Part shown: one piece after another, positions 53,386 to 62,194 of the stretch | Position numbering within the stretch: the stretch's first letter is position 1 | How the letters are laid out: every line of letters begins with the position of its first letter | Assembly (NCBI RefSeq): GCF_017255415.1 | Contig: NZ_JAFJZZ010000007.1 | Location: forward strand, 1-64,000 | Source: Clostridium aminobutyricum | Lineage (GTDB): Bacteria > Bacillota > Clostridia > Peptostreptococcales > Anaerovoracaceae | Length of the DNA stretch: 64,000 bases | Reading direction: 5' to 3' | Notes under the pieces: generated by a model | Seen by the model: the letters and a program-made list of their open reading frames with translations, nothing else | Told to the model about the DNA's origin: nothing | The model's database searches: none | Made by a program: the position numbers and the translations under genes

Positions 53386-54606
53386 TTAATATGCTTTTCC
53401 TTCTTTACGTCTTTTTGCAAATTCTGCTGTAGCAGTAAATAAAACGTCGGTTGAAGAATTCAGTGTTGTTTCGCAAGAGTCTTGTAAAACAGCGATAATG
53501 AAGCCAACTCCAATGACCTGTGACGCAACATCATTTGGAATACCAAATAAACTGCATGCAACGGGGATCAAAAGCAAGGATCCTCCTGCCACGCCGGAAG
53601 CTCCGCAAGCACAAACAGCCGACAATACGCTGAGGATAATTGCTGTGGCAATATCCACTTCAATTCCCAGTGTATTTACTGCCGCTAACGTCAATACAGA
53701 AATAGTAACAGCTGCACCCGCCATATTGATGGTCGCACCTAAAGGAATGGATACGGAGTAAGTATCCTTGTCTAATCCCAGTCTTTCGCAAAGCTGCATA
53801 TTAACCGGAATGTTTGCAGCAGAGCTGCGTGTAAAGAACGCCGTGATACCGCTGTCTTTCAAACACTTAAACACCAAAGGATATGGGTTTCTGCGAATAT
53901 TTACAAAAACAATAATCGGATTGACAACAAGCGCCACAAAAACCATACATCCTAGTAAGAGTACTAGCAGTCTGCCGTATTCGCTTAATACGCCAATCCC
54001 ATTGGTACTGATGGATTCAAAAACTAAACCCATAATTCCGACAGGAGCGAAATTAATGACCCACTTTACGATTGTGGATACCGAATCAGAGAAATTCGTA
54101 ATCATATCCTTTGTACTTTGTTTTGCATCTCTTAACGTAAATCCAAAAAGACAAGCCCAAGCCAAAATGCCAATGTAATTTGCATTGAAAAGTGCCTTCA
54201 CCGGGTTGTCCACAACGCTTGTAAGCAGATTCTTCAACACTTCTGACACGGCACCCGGAGGGGCCAAATTTTCTGCACCGGCACCAAGGGTCAGACTAAC
54301 TGGGAAGATAAAGCTTGCAACAACTGCAATGAGGCCAGCTAAAAATGTTCCTAATAAATACAGTATAAGAATAGATTTCATGTTTGTCTGATGCCCGCTT
54401 CTATGCTGAGAAATAGCCGCCATTACTAAAAAGAATACCAATACCGGCGCAACTGCTTTTAATGCCCCTACAAATAGTGCACCAAAAATGGTAATGGGTT
54501 GAGCTTGTTCCGGAACAAGCAAAGCTAAAATAATACCGATAATAAGTCCTAAAATGATTCTCTTAACAAGACTGATCTGATTCCATTTGCTTATTATATC
54601 TTTCAA
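53386..54606 (-). CDS. sstT: Serine/threonine:sodium symporter
   Basis: A 406-residue dicarboxylate/amino acid:cation symporter family protein of the SstT branch: [14 protein letters not shown] at the N-terminus, [21 protein letters not shown] (the serine-rich hairpin) and [13 protein letters not shown] (the sodium/substrate NMxGAA motif). It imports serine and threonine with Na+. Translation starts at a TTG with AGGAG nine bases before. Monocistronic with its own terminator. Confidence 0.93.
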   Translation of the reverse strand: MKDIISKWNQISLVKRIILGLIIGIILALLVPEQAQPITIFGALFVGALKAVAPVLVFFLVMAAISQHRSGHQTNMKSILILYLLGTFLAGLIAVVASFIFPVSLTLGAGAENLAPPGAVSEVLKNLLTSVVDNPVKALFNANYIGILAWACLFGFTLRDAKQSTKDMITNFSDSVSTIVKWVINFAPVGIMGLVFESISTNGIGVLSEYGRLLVLLLGCMVFVALVVNPIIVFVNIRRNPYPLVFKCLKDSGITAFFTRSSAANIPVNMQLCERLGLDKDTYSVSIPLGATINMAGAAVTISVLTLAAVNTLGIEVDIATAIILSVLSAVCACGASGVAGGSLLLIPVACSLFGIPNDVASQVIGVGFIIAVLQDSCETTLNSSTDVLFTATAEFAKRRKEGKAY

Positions 54607-54803
54607 TTTTCGTTTCTCCTTCTTTCATTCATTTTAAACAAACCTCCAAAGCTAAATTTTATCTCAAAAGATTATGATTATCAACAGATTTCTGAGAAGT
54701 CAGTTTAAAATTATTTATGCAGTTTTTCAAAAAATTGTAAAGATTAATTTTCCTAAGCCTTTCAGTCTCCCTTTTTCCAAATTAAGATTTAATTTTTTAA
54801 TAT

Positions 54804-56933
54804 TTATAAAGTAATTCGGAGCTTGCTTACAAAGGATGAGAATTTGTGCCAGAACCCCTTCTTGACGGCTGAAACCTTAGCAGCTCTCTCTGAATACACT
54901 TGTTCAAAGTACACTTGACAATCAATCGATGCACGATTGTCAATTTTCTTTATATAATTCCCATCGTTAAAAAGAATTCTTGCTTTTACATTGTCATACC
55001 AAATCGCCTCCAGAATAGTATTAATCTGATATTTAATATATTTGTCTAATACAGGGCAGGCTACTTCGATTCTTCGTTCGGTATTTCTGGTCATTAAATC
55101 GGCAGAGGAGATATAAATTTGTTGTTGATCTCCCTTACCAAAGCTATATATTCTAGAATGTTCTAAAAATCTCCCTACAATGCTGATTATGGTGATATTA
55201 TCGGTTTCACCGTTTATCTTTGGTAAAAGGCAGCAGATTCCCCGAACGATCAGTTTTATATTTACACCTGCTTTCGATGCCTCGGTTAGTCTGTCGATCA
55301 TATCAATATCCGTTAAAGAGTTAATCTTGATTATAATGGAACCGTGCTCTCCTTTTCCGATTTCTTCGTCGATCATTGCAAGCAAGGATGATTTAAAATT
55401 TGTCGGTGCGACCAATAATTGTTCATAATTTCCGTCGATGTGCCCGATAGACATATTTTTAAAAAATTCAGCGGCATCTCGTCCGATATCCGGATTTGCC
55501 GTGATTAAAGATAAATCTGTATAAAGTTCTGCCGTTTTTTCATTGTAATTTCCCGTACCTACTTGTGTGATATAACTTACCCCGCTTTTTTCTTTCAGCA
55601 TAATCAAGCACACTTTTGAGTGAACTTTATAGGCATCCAGTCCATAAATGATCTTACAGCCGAATTCCTCCAATTTTTCCGACCAATCGATATTATTCTG
55701 CTCATCAAACCGAGCTCTAAGTTCCATTAAAACAGTGACTTCTTTGCCGTTTTCCGCCGCAGCACAGAGGTAATCTACCAACTTTGCTTTTTTTGCCAGT
55801 CGATAGATACTTATCTTGATAGCGATTGTATTTGGATCATTGGCTGCTTCTTTAATCAAGTGCAAAAAAGCATCCATATTCTCAAAAGGATAAAACAACA
55901 TAACATCTTTTTGCTTGATTTGTTTGATCATGCTCTGTTGAAAAGTAAGACTCGCGCTTTGTGCCGACGTGAAGGCGGGATAGGTAAGCTGTTTTGTCTG
56001 CAACACCGAAAGTTTTGAGAATAATCCAAAGACATATTCCATTTTGAGCGGTGTATCGGAAATAAAAATCTGCCGAGATTCTATGTCGAATTTCTCACAA
56101 AGATAGTTTGAAAATTTTTCACTCATCGAATAATTGGCTTCCAGTCTTATCACGGATAGTTTTTTTCGTTTATGTAGAAATTTTTTCATGAAGCTCCTGA
56201 AGTCTTCAATTGCTTCAAACGTTTCACTATCCGGATTGATATCCGCATTTCTCGTAACGCACAAGCAATTTTTTTCGACGATTTCATGTTTTCCAAAAGC
56301 ATCGCTTGCAAATTCTAAAAGAACTTTTTCCGTACGAATATACCGCACATCGCTGCTCGGGAAAAAAATAATTTCAGGAAGGGTATGCGGAACCGGTAAA
56401 AGTCCCAAAATGTTGTCATTTCTATGTTTCAAAAGCGCAATAATATAGATTTCTTTATTTGCGATATGGGGGAACGGATGATGGGGGTCCACAATTTGAG
56501 GAGACAAAATCGGCTTTATGTTCGCTTTATAATATTCTTTTATGTATTTTACTTCTACCGTTTCCAGTTCATAAAAATCAAGAGGAGATACGCCATACTC
56601 CTGAAGTCCCGTTTTGATTTCTTTATACACTTTTGATTTTTGTTCGTAAAGAGTTCGTACAGCAATATATATCTTCTCCAATTGCTCCTTTGCAGTCATA
56701 CCGGATTTATTGTCACGATGCTCCTCATCGACAACAGATAAATCAAATAAACTCCCCACTCGTATCATAAAGAACTCATCTAGATTGCTTGTAAAGATGG
56801 ATACAAATTTTAATCTCTCCATCAACGGTACGCTGGAATCTGCTGCCTCTTCTAATACACGCTCATTAAATTTAAGCCATGACAATTCCCTGTTTTGTGT
56901 ATAACGTCTATTGTTCGCTATCACTGCTGTCAC
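54804..56933 (-). CDS. ppk: Polyphosphate kinase 1
   Basis: A 709-residue enzyme making polyphosphate from ATP. The N-terminal domain opens with NRELSWLKFNERVLEEA; phospho-acceptor histidine region DAYKVHSKVCLI, VTVLMELRARFDEQNNI, TGNYNEKTAELYTD and DLMTRNTERRIEVACPV are family motifs. I start it at GTG 56933, behind GGAGGG; the frame opens at 56987. The start overlaps the end of ppx by about 26 bases, so synthesis and degradation of polyphosphate are translationally linked. Confidence 0.95.
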   Translation of the reverse strand: MTAVIANNRRYTQNRELSWLKFNERVLEEAADSSVPLMERLKFVSIFTSNLDEFFMIRVGSLFDLSVVDEEHRDNKSGMTAKEQLEKIYIAVRTLYEQKSKVYKEIKTGLQEYGVSPLDFYELETVEVKYIKEYYKANIKPILSPQIVDPHHPFPHIANKEIYIIALLKHRNDNILGLLPVPHTLPEIIFFPSSDVRYIRTEKVLLEFASDAFGKHEIVEKNCLCVTRNADINPDSETFEAIEDFRSFMKKFLHKRKKLSVIRLEANYSMSEKFSNYLCEKFDIESRQIFISDTPLKMEYVFGLFSKLSVLQTKQLTYPAFTSAQSASLTFQQSMIKQIKQKDVMLFYPFENMDAFLHLIKEAANDPNTIAIKISIYRLAKKAKLVDYLCAAAENGKEVTVLMELRARFDEQNNIDWSEKLEEFGCKIIYGLDAYKVHSKVCLIMLKEKSGVSYITQVGTGNYNEKTAELYTDLSLITANPDIGRDAAEFFKNMSIGHIDGNYEQLLVAPTNFKSSLLAMIDEEIGKGEHGSIIIKINSLTDIDMIDRLTEASKAGVNIKLIVRGICCLLPKINGETDNITIISIVGRFLEHSRIYSFGKGDQQQIYISSADLMTRNTERRIEVACPVLDKYIKYQINTILEAIWYDNVKARILFNDGNYIKKIDNRASIDCQVYFEQVYSERAAKVSAVKKGFWHKFSSFVSKLRITL

Positions 56934-57837
56934 TATTACTTCCCTCCAAAAACAGTTTTGTATATAAATATCCTTCTCGAATTCCATATTCGCTTACGAC
57001 GATAGTTTCACTGTTATATTTTTCAGAGATACTTTCTAAAATAGTCATTCCGGGTATAATGGTGTGAATACGGTCAGGGATATTTTTAATAATTTTTTGT
57101 ACCGCATATTTTCTTTCTTCGGAAAAATCCCTCAACATTTCATTCAATCTTTTTATTTCAATATTCCTGTTGCCGGAAACCATATCGAAGATTTCATTGT
57201 TTAGCTTGCAAGCCCCTCGTATGGTGCCGCCAACACCGCAAATGATTTGATACTCACCAGAAATTTCGATCGTTTTCAATTCATCGTTTATGCAGTCTTT
57301 CATTTTTGAAAGCTCTTTTTTAGTCGGTAAGATATTTTTCACAAATTTCGTATAAAGACTGAGTGAACCAATGGGTAGTGAAACCGCTTTTTCAATCTCT
57401 CCATTGCTGTAAAAAACAAGTTCTGTGCTGCCGCCTCCGATATCAATCAGAATGCCCTTGTCCAAATTCATGACATGAGTTGCACCGACAAAATCATAAA
57501 TAGCTTCCTGTTCGCCGGACACAAGATCTATATCAAATCCCGTTTGCTCATTAATAATCTTAATTGCTTCTTGCGTATTCTTGACATTTCGAAGAGAAGC
57601 CGTCGCAAATACAAAAACCTCTTTTACTTCAATATTATTAAGAATTTGTCGATATGCTCTTAAAATCCCGATGGTTTTCTTGATACCCTTTTTAGAAAGA
57701 TTGCCATTCCTGCTTACATGACCGGCAAGTCCGGCCATATTCTTTTTATTCAGCATCAATTTAAAGCTTGAATCTGTTTTTTTATAAAGAGATAGTCTTA
57801 TGGTATTTGAACCAATATCTATAACACCGTACATCAT
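56908..57837 (-). CDS. ppx: Exopolyphosphatase / guanosine pentaphosphatase family
   Basis: A 309-residue protein of the Ppx/GppA ASKHA fold: YGVIDIGSNTIRLSLY (phosphate loop 1), FATASLRNVKN, the catalytic Glu region SGEQEAIYDF, and LIDIGGGSTELV (phosphate loop 2). It is the short, single-domain-pair form. It precedes and overlaps ppk. Two tandem ATGs follow GGAG. Confidence 0.92.
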   Translation of the reverse strand: MMYGVIDIGSNTIRLSLYKKTDSSFKLMLNKKNMAGLAGHVSRNGNLSKKGIKKTIGILRAYRQILNNIEVKEVFVFATASLRNVKNTQEAIKIINEQTGFDIDLVSGEQEAIYDFVGATHVMNLDKGILIDIGGGSTELVFYSNGEIEKAVSLPIGSLSLYTKFVKNILPTKKELSKMKDCINDELKTIEISGEYQIICGVGGTIRGACKLNNEIFDMVSGNRNIEIKRLNEMLRDFSEERKYAVQKIIKNIPDRIHTIIPGMTILESISEKYNSETIVVSEYGIREGYLYTKLFLEGSNSDSSDSEQ

Positions 57838-58061
57838 TCATTACTCCTATATTATAATATTGCACCTTTATTCTAGAATCATTGTGTCTTTCTTGATCTT
57901 GATTTTAATTATCCCATTAGAAAGTAAAAACTGATGGAGATTTATGTAAAAAGTAAGTTATCTCTTCGTAAAACAGACTTTTTTAATCTAAGGTTGAGGT
58001 AAAAGATACAGGTATAGGCTTCTTAGCTCTTGTATCATTTTTACCATATAAAAATTTCAAC

Positions 58062-58091
58062 TTACATTTCTCATGAAAATTATGTTAAAAT
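58062..58091 (+). promoter_or_regulatory. Promoter for the carD-like gene
   Basis: TTACAT (58062-58067), an 18-base spacer and TAAAAT (58086-58091), placing the start about 58098, exactly before the structured leader. Confidence 0.5.
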
Positions 58092-58100
58092 ATTAATATG

Positions 58101-58183
58101 GCGTGTAGTTTTTGAGGAACATAGGCCCAGTTGTCAAGATTACACGCATTTCTTTTTATTAAATGGCTGGGTATGTTTGGAGG
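58101..58183 (+). promoter_or_regulatory. Structured leader of the carD-like gene (possible pseudoknot)
   Basis: GCGTGTA (58101-58107) pairs with TACACGC (58141-58147), followed by a T-rich tail like an intrinsic terminator. Inside its loop AACATA-GG-CCCAG (58118-58130) can pair with CTGGGTATGTT (58167-58177) over 11 base pairs with a two-base bulge, directly beside the TTGGAGG ribosome site (58177-58183). The two pairings form a pseudoknot or compete. I could not match it to a known riboswitch. Confidence 0.5.
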
Positions 58184-58189
58184 TAAAAG

Positions 58190-58720
58190 ATGTATCAACA
58201 AGGTGATTTCATTATCTATGGTAGTTCAGGAGTATGTCATATTGAGGAGGTCTGCACCTTAGACCATATTCTCATGTCCGATAAAGATCAGCTATATTAT
58301 AAACTTGCTCCTATATATGACAATGGTGTCATATATACGCCTATAAATACAGCAATCTTTATACGTGCTATCATTACCAAACAACAAGCAGAACAATTAG
58401 TTTCACAAATTACAGAAATCGTTCCTATTCCAGAGATTCTTGAAAATGTATGCGATAATCATAATGTGCGAGCGTTATCAGACTTATATGAGAAATTTCT
58501 TCAAACTTATGATCCGGAAAAACTGTTGCAGATTATTAAAACGGTTCATATTAAAAATAGTATTCTTATAAAGAATAGTAAACAGTTAGGTCAAACGGAT
58601 CAAAAATACATGAAACAAGCAGAAGCCTTTTTATTTGGTGAATTGGCGGTAGCACTGGAAATTTCATATGATGATTTAAAGAAGCTTATTGAAGAAGGAC
58701 TATCTACATTAGAATATTAA
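58190..58720 (+). CDS. CarD family transcriptional regulator
   Basis: A 176-residue protein. The N-terminal CarD/TRCF RNA-polymerase-interacting domain (residues 1-65: YQQGDFIIYGSSGVCHIEEV, YYKLAPIYDNGVIYTPI) precedes a helical C-terminal domain that would contact promoter DNA. Such proteins tune open-complex stability, often of rRNA promoters. Monocistronic behind an unusual leader. Confidence 0.9.
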   Translation: MYQQGDFIIYGSSGVCHIEEVCTLDHILMSDKDQLYYKLAPIYDNGVIYTPINTAIFIRAIITKQQAEQLVSQITEIVPIPEILENVCDNHNVRALSDLYEKFLQTYDPEKLLQIIKTVHIKNSILIKNSKQLGQTDQKYMKQAEAFLFGELAVALEISYDDLKKLIEEGLSTLEY

Positions 58721-58824
58721 CGCATTAACTATATGTATACACGAACAAAAAACCCTGCATTCAAAAGAATACAGGGAATATTTCTTTGTCATAAAGCCGG
58801 CACTCGAACTTCGTGCTCGACGTA

Positions 58825-59328
58825 TCACCATTGCTCATAATGAACTTTTTCCGCTTTGTATCGGTCGATAAATTGATTCTGTTGGCCGTCAGGATAACCC
58901 ACTGAAATCAATGCAAAGGGTCTAATGTGCGCAGGAAGCTTAAATAAATTCCGCACATTTTCAACGATAAAACCCGCAGTGGCTACGCCAAACCAGACAC
59001 CCCCAAGGTTCAGGTGAACAGCTTCCAATAAAAGATTCTCCGCCGCCGCACTCAGATCCTGTTCCCAGGCTGAATGAATTCTCATATCGTTTTCATTTGC
59101 AAGAAGGACGAAGGTCGCCGCCGATTCTGAAACAGGCTTTGCATAAGGGGAGGTCTGTGCCAGTTTTTCCAGCATTTCTTTTTCCTGTACGACGATAAAC
59201 TCCCACGGCTGCTGATTAGCTGCAGAAGGAGCCTGCATAGCCGCTCTGAGCAACCGATCAATTTTCTCCGGCTCTACCGCTTGATTTTTAAACTTACGTA
59301 TACTTCTTCTGTCAAAAATTTCTCTCAT
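58825..59328 (-). CDS. Nitroreductase family protein 1
   Basis: A 167-residue FMN oxidoreductase: FDRRSIRKFKNQAVEPEKI, AAMQAPSAANQQPWEF and a C-terminal LISVGYPDGQ. It reduces nitro or quinone compounds or a related electron acceptor with NAD(P)H. It follows a MarR-type regulator at 32 bases, an operon that suggests inducible reduction of a toxic aromatic. A second, similar enzyme lies 1 kb away. AGGAGG precedes the start. Confidence 0.9.
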   Translation of the reverse strand: MREIFDRRSIRKFKNQAVEPEKIDRLLRAAMQAPSAANQQPWEFIVVQEKEMLEKLAQTSPYAKPVSESAATFVLLANENDMRIHSAWEQDLSAAAENLLLEAVHLNLGGVWFGVATAGFIVENVRNLFKLPAHIRPFALISVGYPDGQQNQFIDRYKAEKVHYEQW

Positions 59329-59360
59329 TATAAATACCTCCTGACAAATTAAACTTTTTG

Positions 59361-59819
59361 CTAATCCTCTTGGTTTTCTATTTCACTCAGCAGCTTATTG
59401 CTGAGTAGAATATATTGGAGGGTTTCAGCTTCTGTTAAAATATTTTTATACTTTTTATTCAAATTATTCCAAGCCTTTATAATTTCATCCTGCATAGATA
59501 AGCCTTTTTCCGTCGTGCAAAGGTACACATTCTTTCCTTGATTCCTCTTTCGTACTAACTTTTTTTGCTCCAATTTTTCAACAAAACGGGTTATGGTAGA
59601 AGGCATCAAGTGCAGCAACTCTCCGATTTCTTTCTGTGGAATTCCGCCCTCCTGATTAACAAGGTACAGAAGCAATGCATGACTAGGTGACAATCCGGTT
59701 TTAGAAAAAGCGTCGTCCGCTATTTTCCCAAATACACGTGCAAGCTTTGCCGTTGAAAAAAATAAACACCCATCTAATTTACAATCACATTCTTTCATTT
59801 CATCTGCCAATTCAATCAC
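59361..59819 (-). CDS. MarR family transcriptional regulator
   Basis: A 152-residue winged-helix regulator: the recognition helix lies in IGELLHLMPSTITRFVEKLEQ and the wing in LVRKRNQGKNVYL. An N-terminal ECDCKLDGCLFF stretch has three cysteines that could sense redox or metals. The start is uncertain (GTG 59819, a TTG or an ATG shortly after). It precedes nitroreductase 1 and probably represses that operon. Confidence 0.87.
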   Translation of the reverse strand: MIELADEMKECDCKLDGCLFFSTAKLARVFGKIADDAFSKTGLSPSHALLLYLVNQEGGIPQKEIGELLHLMPSTITRFVEKLEQKKLVRKRNQGKNVYLCTTEKGLSMQDEIIKAWNNLNKKYKNILTEAETLQYILLSNKLLSEIENQED

Positions 59820-60000
59820 CTATCTTGTTTGTACATACAAATATTTGCTGCTACATTTTCGTTCTACCAATTTATAAATTCAATCCTCTTTATCCTGAGG
59901 TTATGCCAAATTACTGTTATGTATATGTCAAAAAACAGACTGACAAATGCAGCCAGCCCATTTCTATTCATCAATGATTATTACATGCAATGGATATGTA

Positions 60001-60258
60001 TTAATTGCCCATTGCTGCAGTAATTTGCATAATGCCAGCAACGACTTCCAACACCATGATAATGATTAAAATCATTTTATTTTTCCTTTTGTTTGGCCCC
60101 ATTTCCTCCAGTTTATACATTGCCGCCATTAAAACTACAAACGTGAAAGGAAGAAATCCCGGAATTCTAATGCCTTTCAACGCGTTCAGCCCCATATAAG
60201 CAATCGCCACGATGCCGGCTATTATCATTATATTCTTAAATAACTTTTGTTTTTCCAT
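60001..60258 (-). CDS. Small membrane protein of unknown function
   Basis: An 85-residue protein with three predicted membrane segments (about 9-25, 34-48 and 62-80) and basic ends. GGAG precedes the ATG. No family recognised. It lies between two nitroreductase units on the same strand. Confidence 0.65.
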   Translation of the reverse strand: MEKQKLFKNIMIIAGIVAIAYMGLNALKGIRIPGFLPFTFVVLMAAMYKLEEMGPNKRKNKMILIIIMVLEVVAGIMQITAAMGN

Positions 60259-60412
60259 TTATTCAACTCCTATATCGTATAATTATCTGAGCTAGCAAAC
60301 CACCCGAGTACTTCATGCCCGCTATTTACTGTAACTTAGCATATTATACAATATTTTTTCCATATAATGAAGCTTTTTCTTTCATCAGAAGCCTATTTTC
60401 CAGTGAAAATCC

Positions 60413-60904
60413 CTAGTCATAATGAACGCGGCTCGGGTCATATCTATTTTCTTGTTTGGCTTCATTTGCAGGATATCCTATAGGAATAATCGCGAACGGT
60501 TGTAAATGTTCTGGTATGCCAAGAATCTCTCTCACCAACTGCATTCTTTCCTTAATCGGCGCAACCCCAAGCCACACAGCTCCCAGGCCAATTTCAGCGG
60601 CCTCTAAAAGAATATTTTCTGTACACGCACTCAAATCAATTTCTGCATATTGAGGCATCTCTATATCATTGCGATAACAGTTTACAATTGCCACCGTCGC
60701 ATTTTTGGTAGACATCGCATATGGGCTGATTTTGGAAAGTTCGAGCAATTTCACTCTTTCCCGAATGACATAAAATTCCCAAGGCTGTTGATTGCAAGCA
60801 GAAGGCGCGGTCATGGCTGCCTTTAATATTAAATCTATTTTATAATTTTCAACCGGTCTTTTTTGAAACTTTCTTATACTTTTTCTTTTAAAAATAGCAT
60901 TCAT
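60413..60904 (-). CDS. Nitroreductase family protein 2
   Basis: A 163-residue FMN-dependent oxidoreductase closely similar in layout to the one at 58.8 kb (FKRKSIRKFQKRPVENYKI, AAMTAPSACNQQPWEF, FAIIPIGYPANEA). The two look like diverged paralogues. Substrate unknown. GGAGGAACCAGC lies before the ATG. Confidence 0.9.
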   Translation of the reverse strand: MNAIFKRKSIRKFQKRPVENYKIDLILKAAMTAPSACNQQPWEFYVIRERVKLLELSKISPYAMSTKNATVAIVNCYRNDIEMPQYAEIDLSACTENILLEAAEIGLGAVWLGVAPIKERMQLVREILGIPEHLQPFAIIPIGYPANEAKQENRYDPSRVHYD

Positions 60905-61382
60905 GCTGGTTCCTCCAAATTTATCTCCATTCTCTTTTGTTGAACTATAAGACTGCTAGTATCTGCTATATGTAAAATCCTTATACCTATTCTTCAGAGT
61001 TTGTTGGCTCTTCACTTTCAGCTGCTTCTTTATAGCTCCTCAACTATAAAAGCAGATGAAATCTCTTTTTTATTATACCTTTCATTTTTTCATTTGAAAA
61101 GAGTATTATTCATTGTTCGGATGCTGATTCATGGTTGCTACTATTATTAATTAAACTCGTTAATGCCTTCGCCATCTATAAAAATAAATTTCCTAATCAA
61201 GCAAATACAATCTCTTCCGCAGTATAATTCTTGATATATTTGTAATAACGTTATAAAATAAATTCCAGACAAAAAAGTGATGCTATAAAATATTTTTACC
61301 ATAATAAAACTGGCTTTAAGAATTAGTCTTTTTGCGGAAATCTATATATTATTAAAATAAAATGAAAATAGGATTAAATGAT
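60905..61382. other. Gene-free AT-rich region
   Basis: No coding frame, tRNA or known RNA seen. One imperfect hairpin at 61022-61056 (CTGCTT-TTTATAG with CTATAAAAGCAG) followed by a T-rich stretch is the only clear structure. It presumably holds the divergent promoters of nitroreductase 2 and sfsA. Confidence 0.4.
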
Positions 61383-62078
61383 ATGAAATACAATAACATA
61401 CATCAAGCGACGTTCCGATTCAGACCAAATCGGTTTATCGCCGAATGCGAACTGGACGGCATAAAAATTGAAGCACACGTTAGAAATACCGGTCGATGCA
61501 AAGAATTGCTCGTGCCGGGCTGCACGGTTTACCTAGAAAAAAATCCCCACCCAAATCGTAAAACTCAATATACCCTCATCAGTGTTGAAAAATCCGGCAG
61601 AGTGATCAATATGGACTCCCTTGCCCCTAATAAAGTCTTCTTTGAAGCCATACAAAAAGGGGGATTGGAGCTGCCTGGTTTTCGCTACCCCTATGGAATT
61701 CTGAAATCCGAAAAGCACTATGGGGATTCACGGTTCGATTTTTACATGGAGAACGATTCTAAAAAGGCTTTCATTGAAGTCAAGGGTGTCACCCTTGAAG
61801 AAGATGGTATTGTACTTTTTCCCGATGCTCCCACTGAGCGCGGAGTGAAACATATACTTGAACTGTGTAAAGCCAAAGAAGAAGGGTATCTTGCTTACCT
61901 GGTGTTTATCGTTCAGATGAAAGGGGTGCAATATCTTACCCCGAATCGACGAACTCATTCGGCCTTCGCGGAAGCGCTGGAGTTAGCTCAGCAATCAGGA
62001 GTGAACTTATTGTCATTTGATTGCCTTGTATCTCCGGATGAGATCCAATTGGATGAGAAAGTAGAAATCATGTTATAA
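61383..62078 (+). CDS. sfsA: Sugar fermentation stimulation protein SfsA
   Basis: A 231-residue protein with the SfsA family motifs: RFRPNRFIAECELDG, AHVRNTGRCKELL, PGC, and the nuclease-like core FIEVKGVTLEEDG plus FPDAPTERG. A DNA/RNA-binding role is proposed; biochemical function is unsettled. The ATG at 61383 is preferred (AGGA nine bases before); the frame opens at 61362. Its stop lies inside the first bases of the MITE-like repeat. Confidence 0.93.
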   Translation: MKYNNIHQATFRFRPNRFIAECELDGIKIEAHVRNTGRCKELLVPGCTVYLEKNPHPNRKTQYTLISVEKSGRVINMDSLAPNKVFFEAIQKGGLELPGFRYPYGILKSEKHYGDSRFDFYMENDSKKAFIEVKGVTLEEDGIVLFPDAPTERGVKHILELCKAKEEGYLAYLVFIVQMKGVQYLTPNRRTHSAFAEALELAQQSGVNLLSFDCLVSPDEIQLDEKVEIML

Positions 62079-62191
62079 GAGGCTATCTCAAATAGTTTGA
62101 TTTTTTTAGATAGCCAGTAGCCCGGATTCGCTTTCAGAATGATCCGTCGTTACTGGCTATTTAAGTTCCAACCTTTTGAGACAGCCCCTTA
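62076..62191. mobile_element. MITE-like 116-bp palindrome between convergent genes
   Basis: About 20-bp terminal inverted repeats, TAAGAGGCTATCTCAAATAG at the left and the complement of TAAGGGGCTGTCTCAAAAGG at the right. A second inner pair is TAGCCAGTA/TACTGGCTA, and an apical GGAT/ATCC follows. GGCTGTCTCAAAA is a common terminal sequence of insertion sequences, so a non-autonomous derivative is likely. It also works as a terminator-like hairpin between sfsA and the ECF gene. Confidence 0.6.
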
Positions 62192-62194
62192 AAG

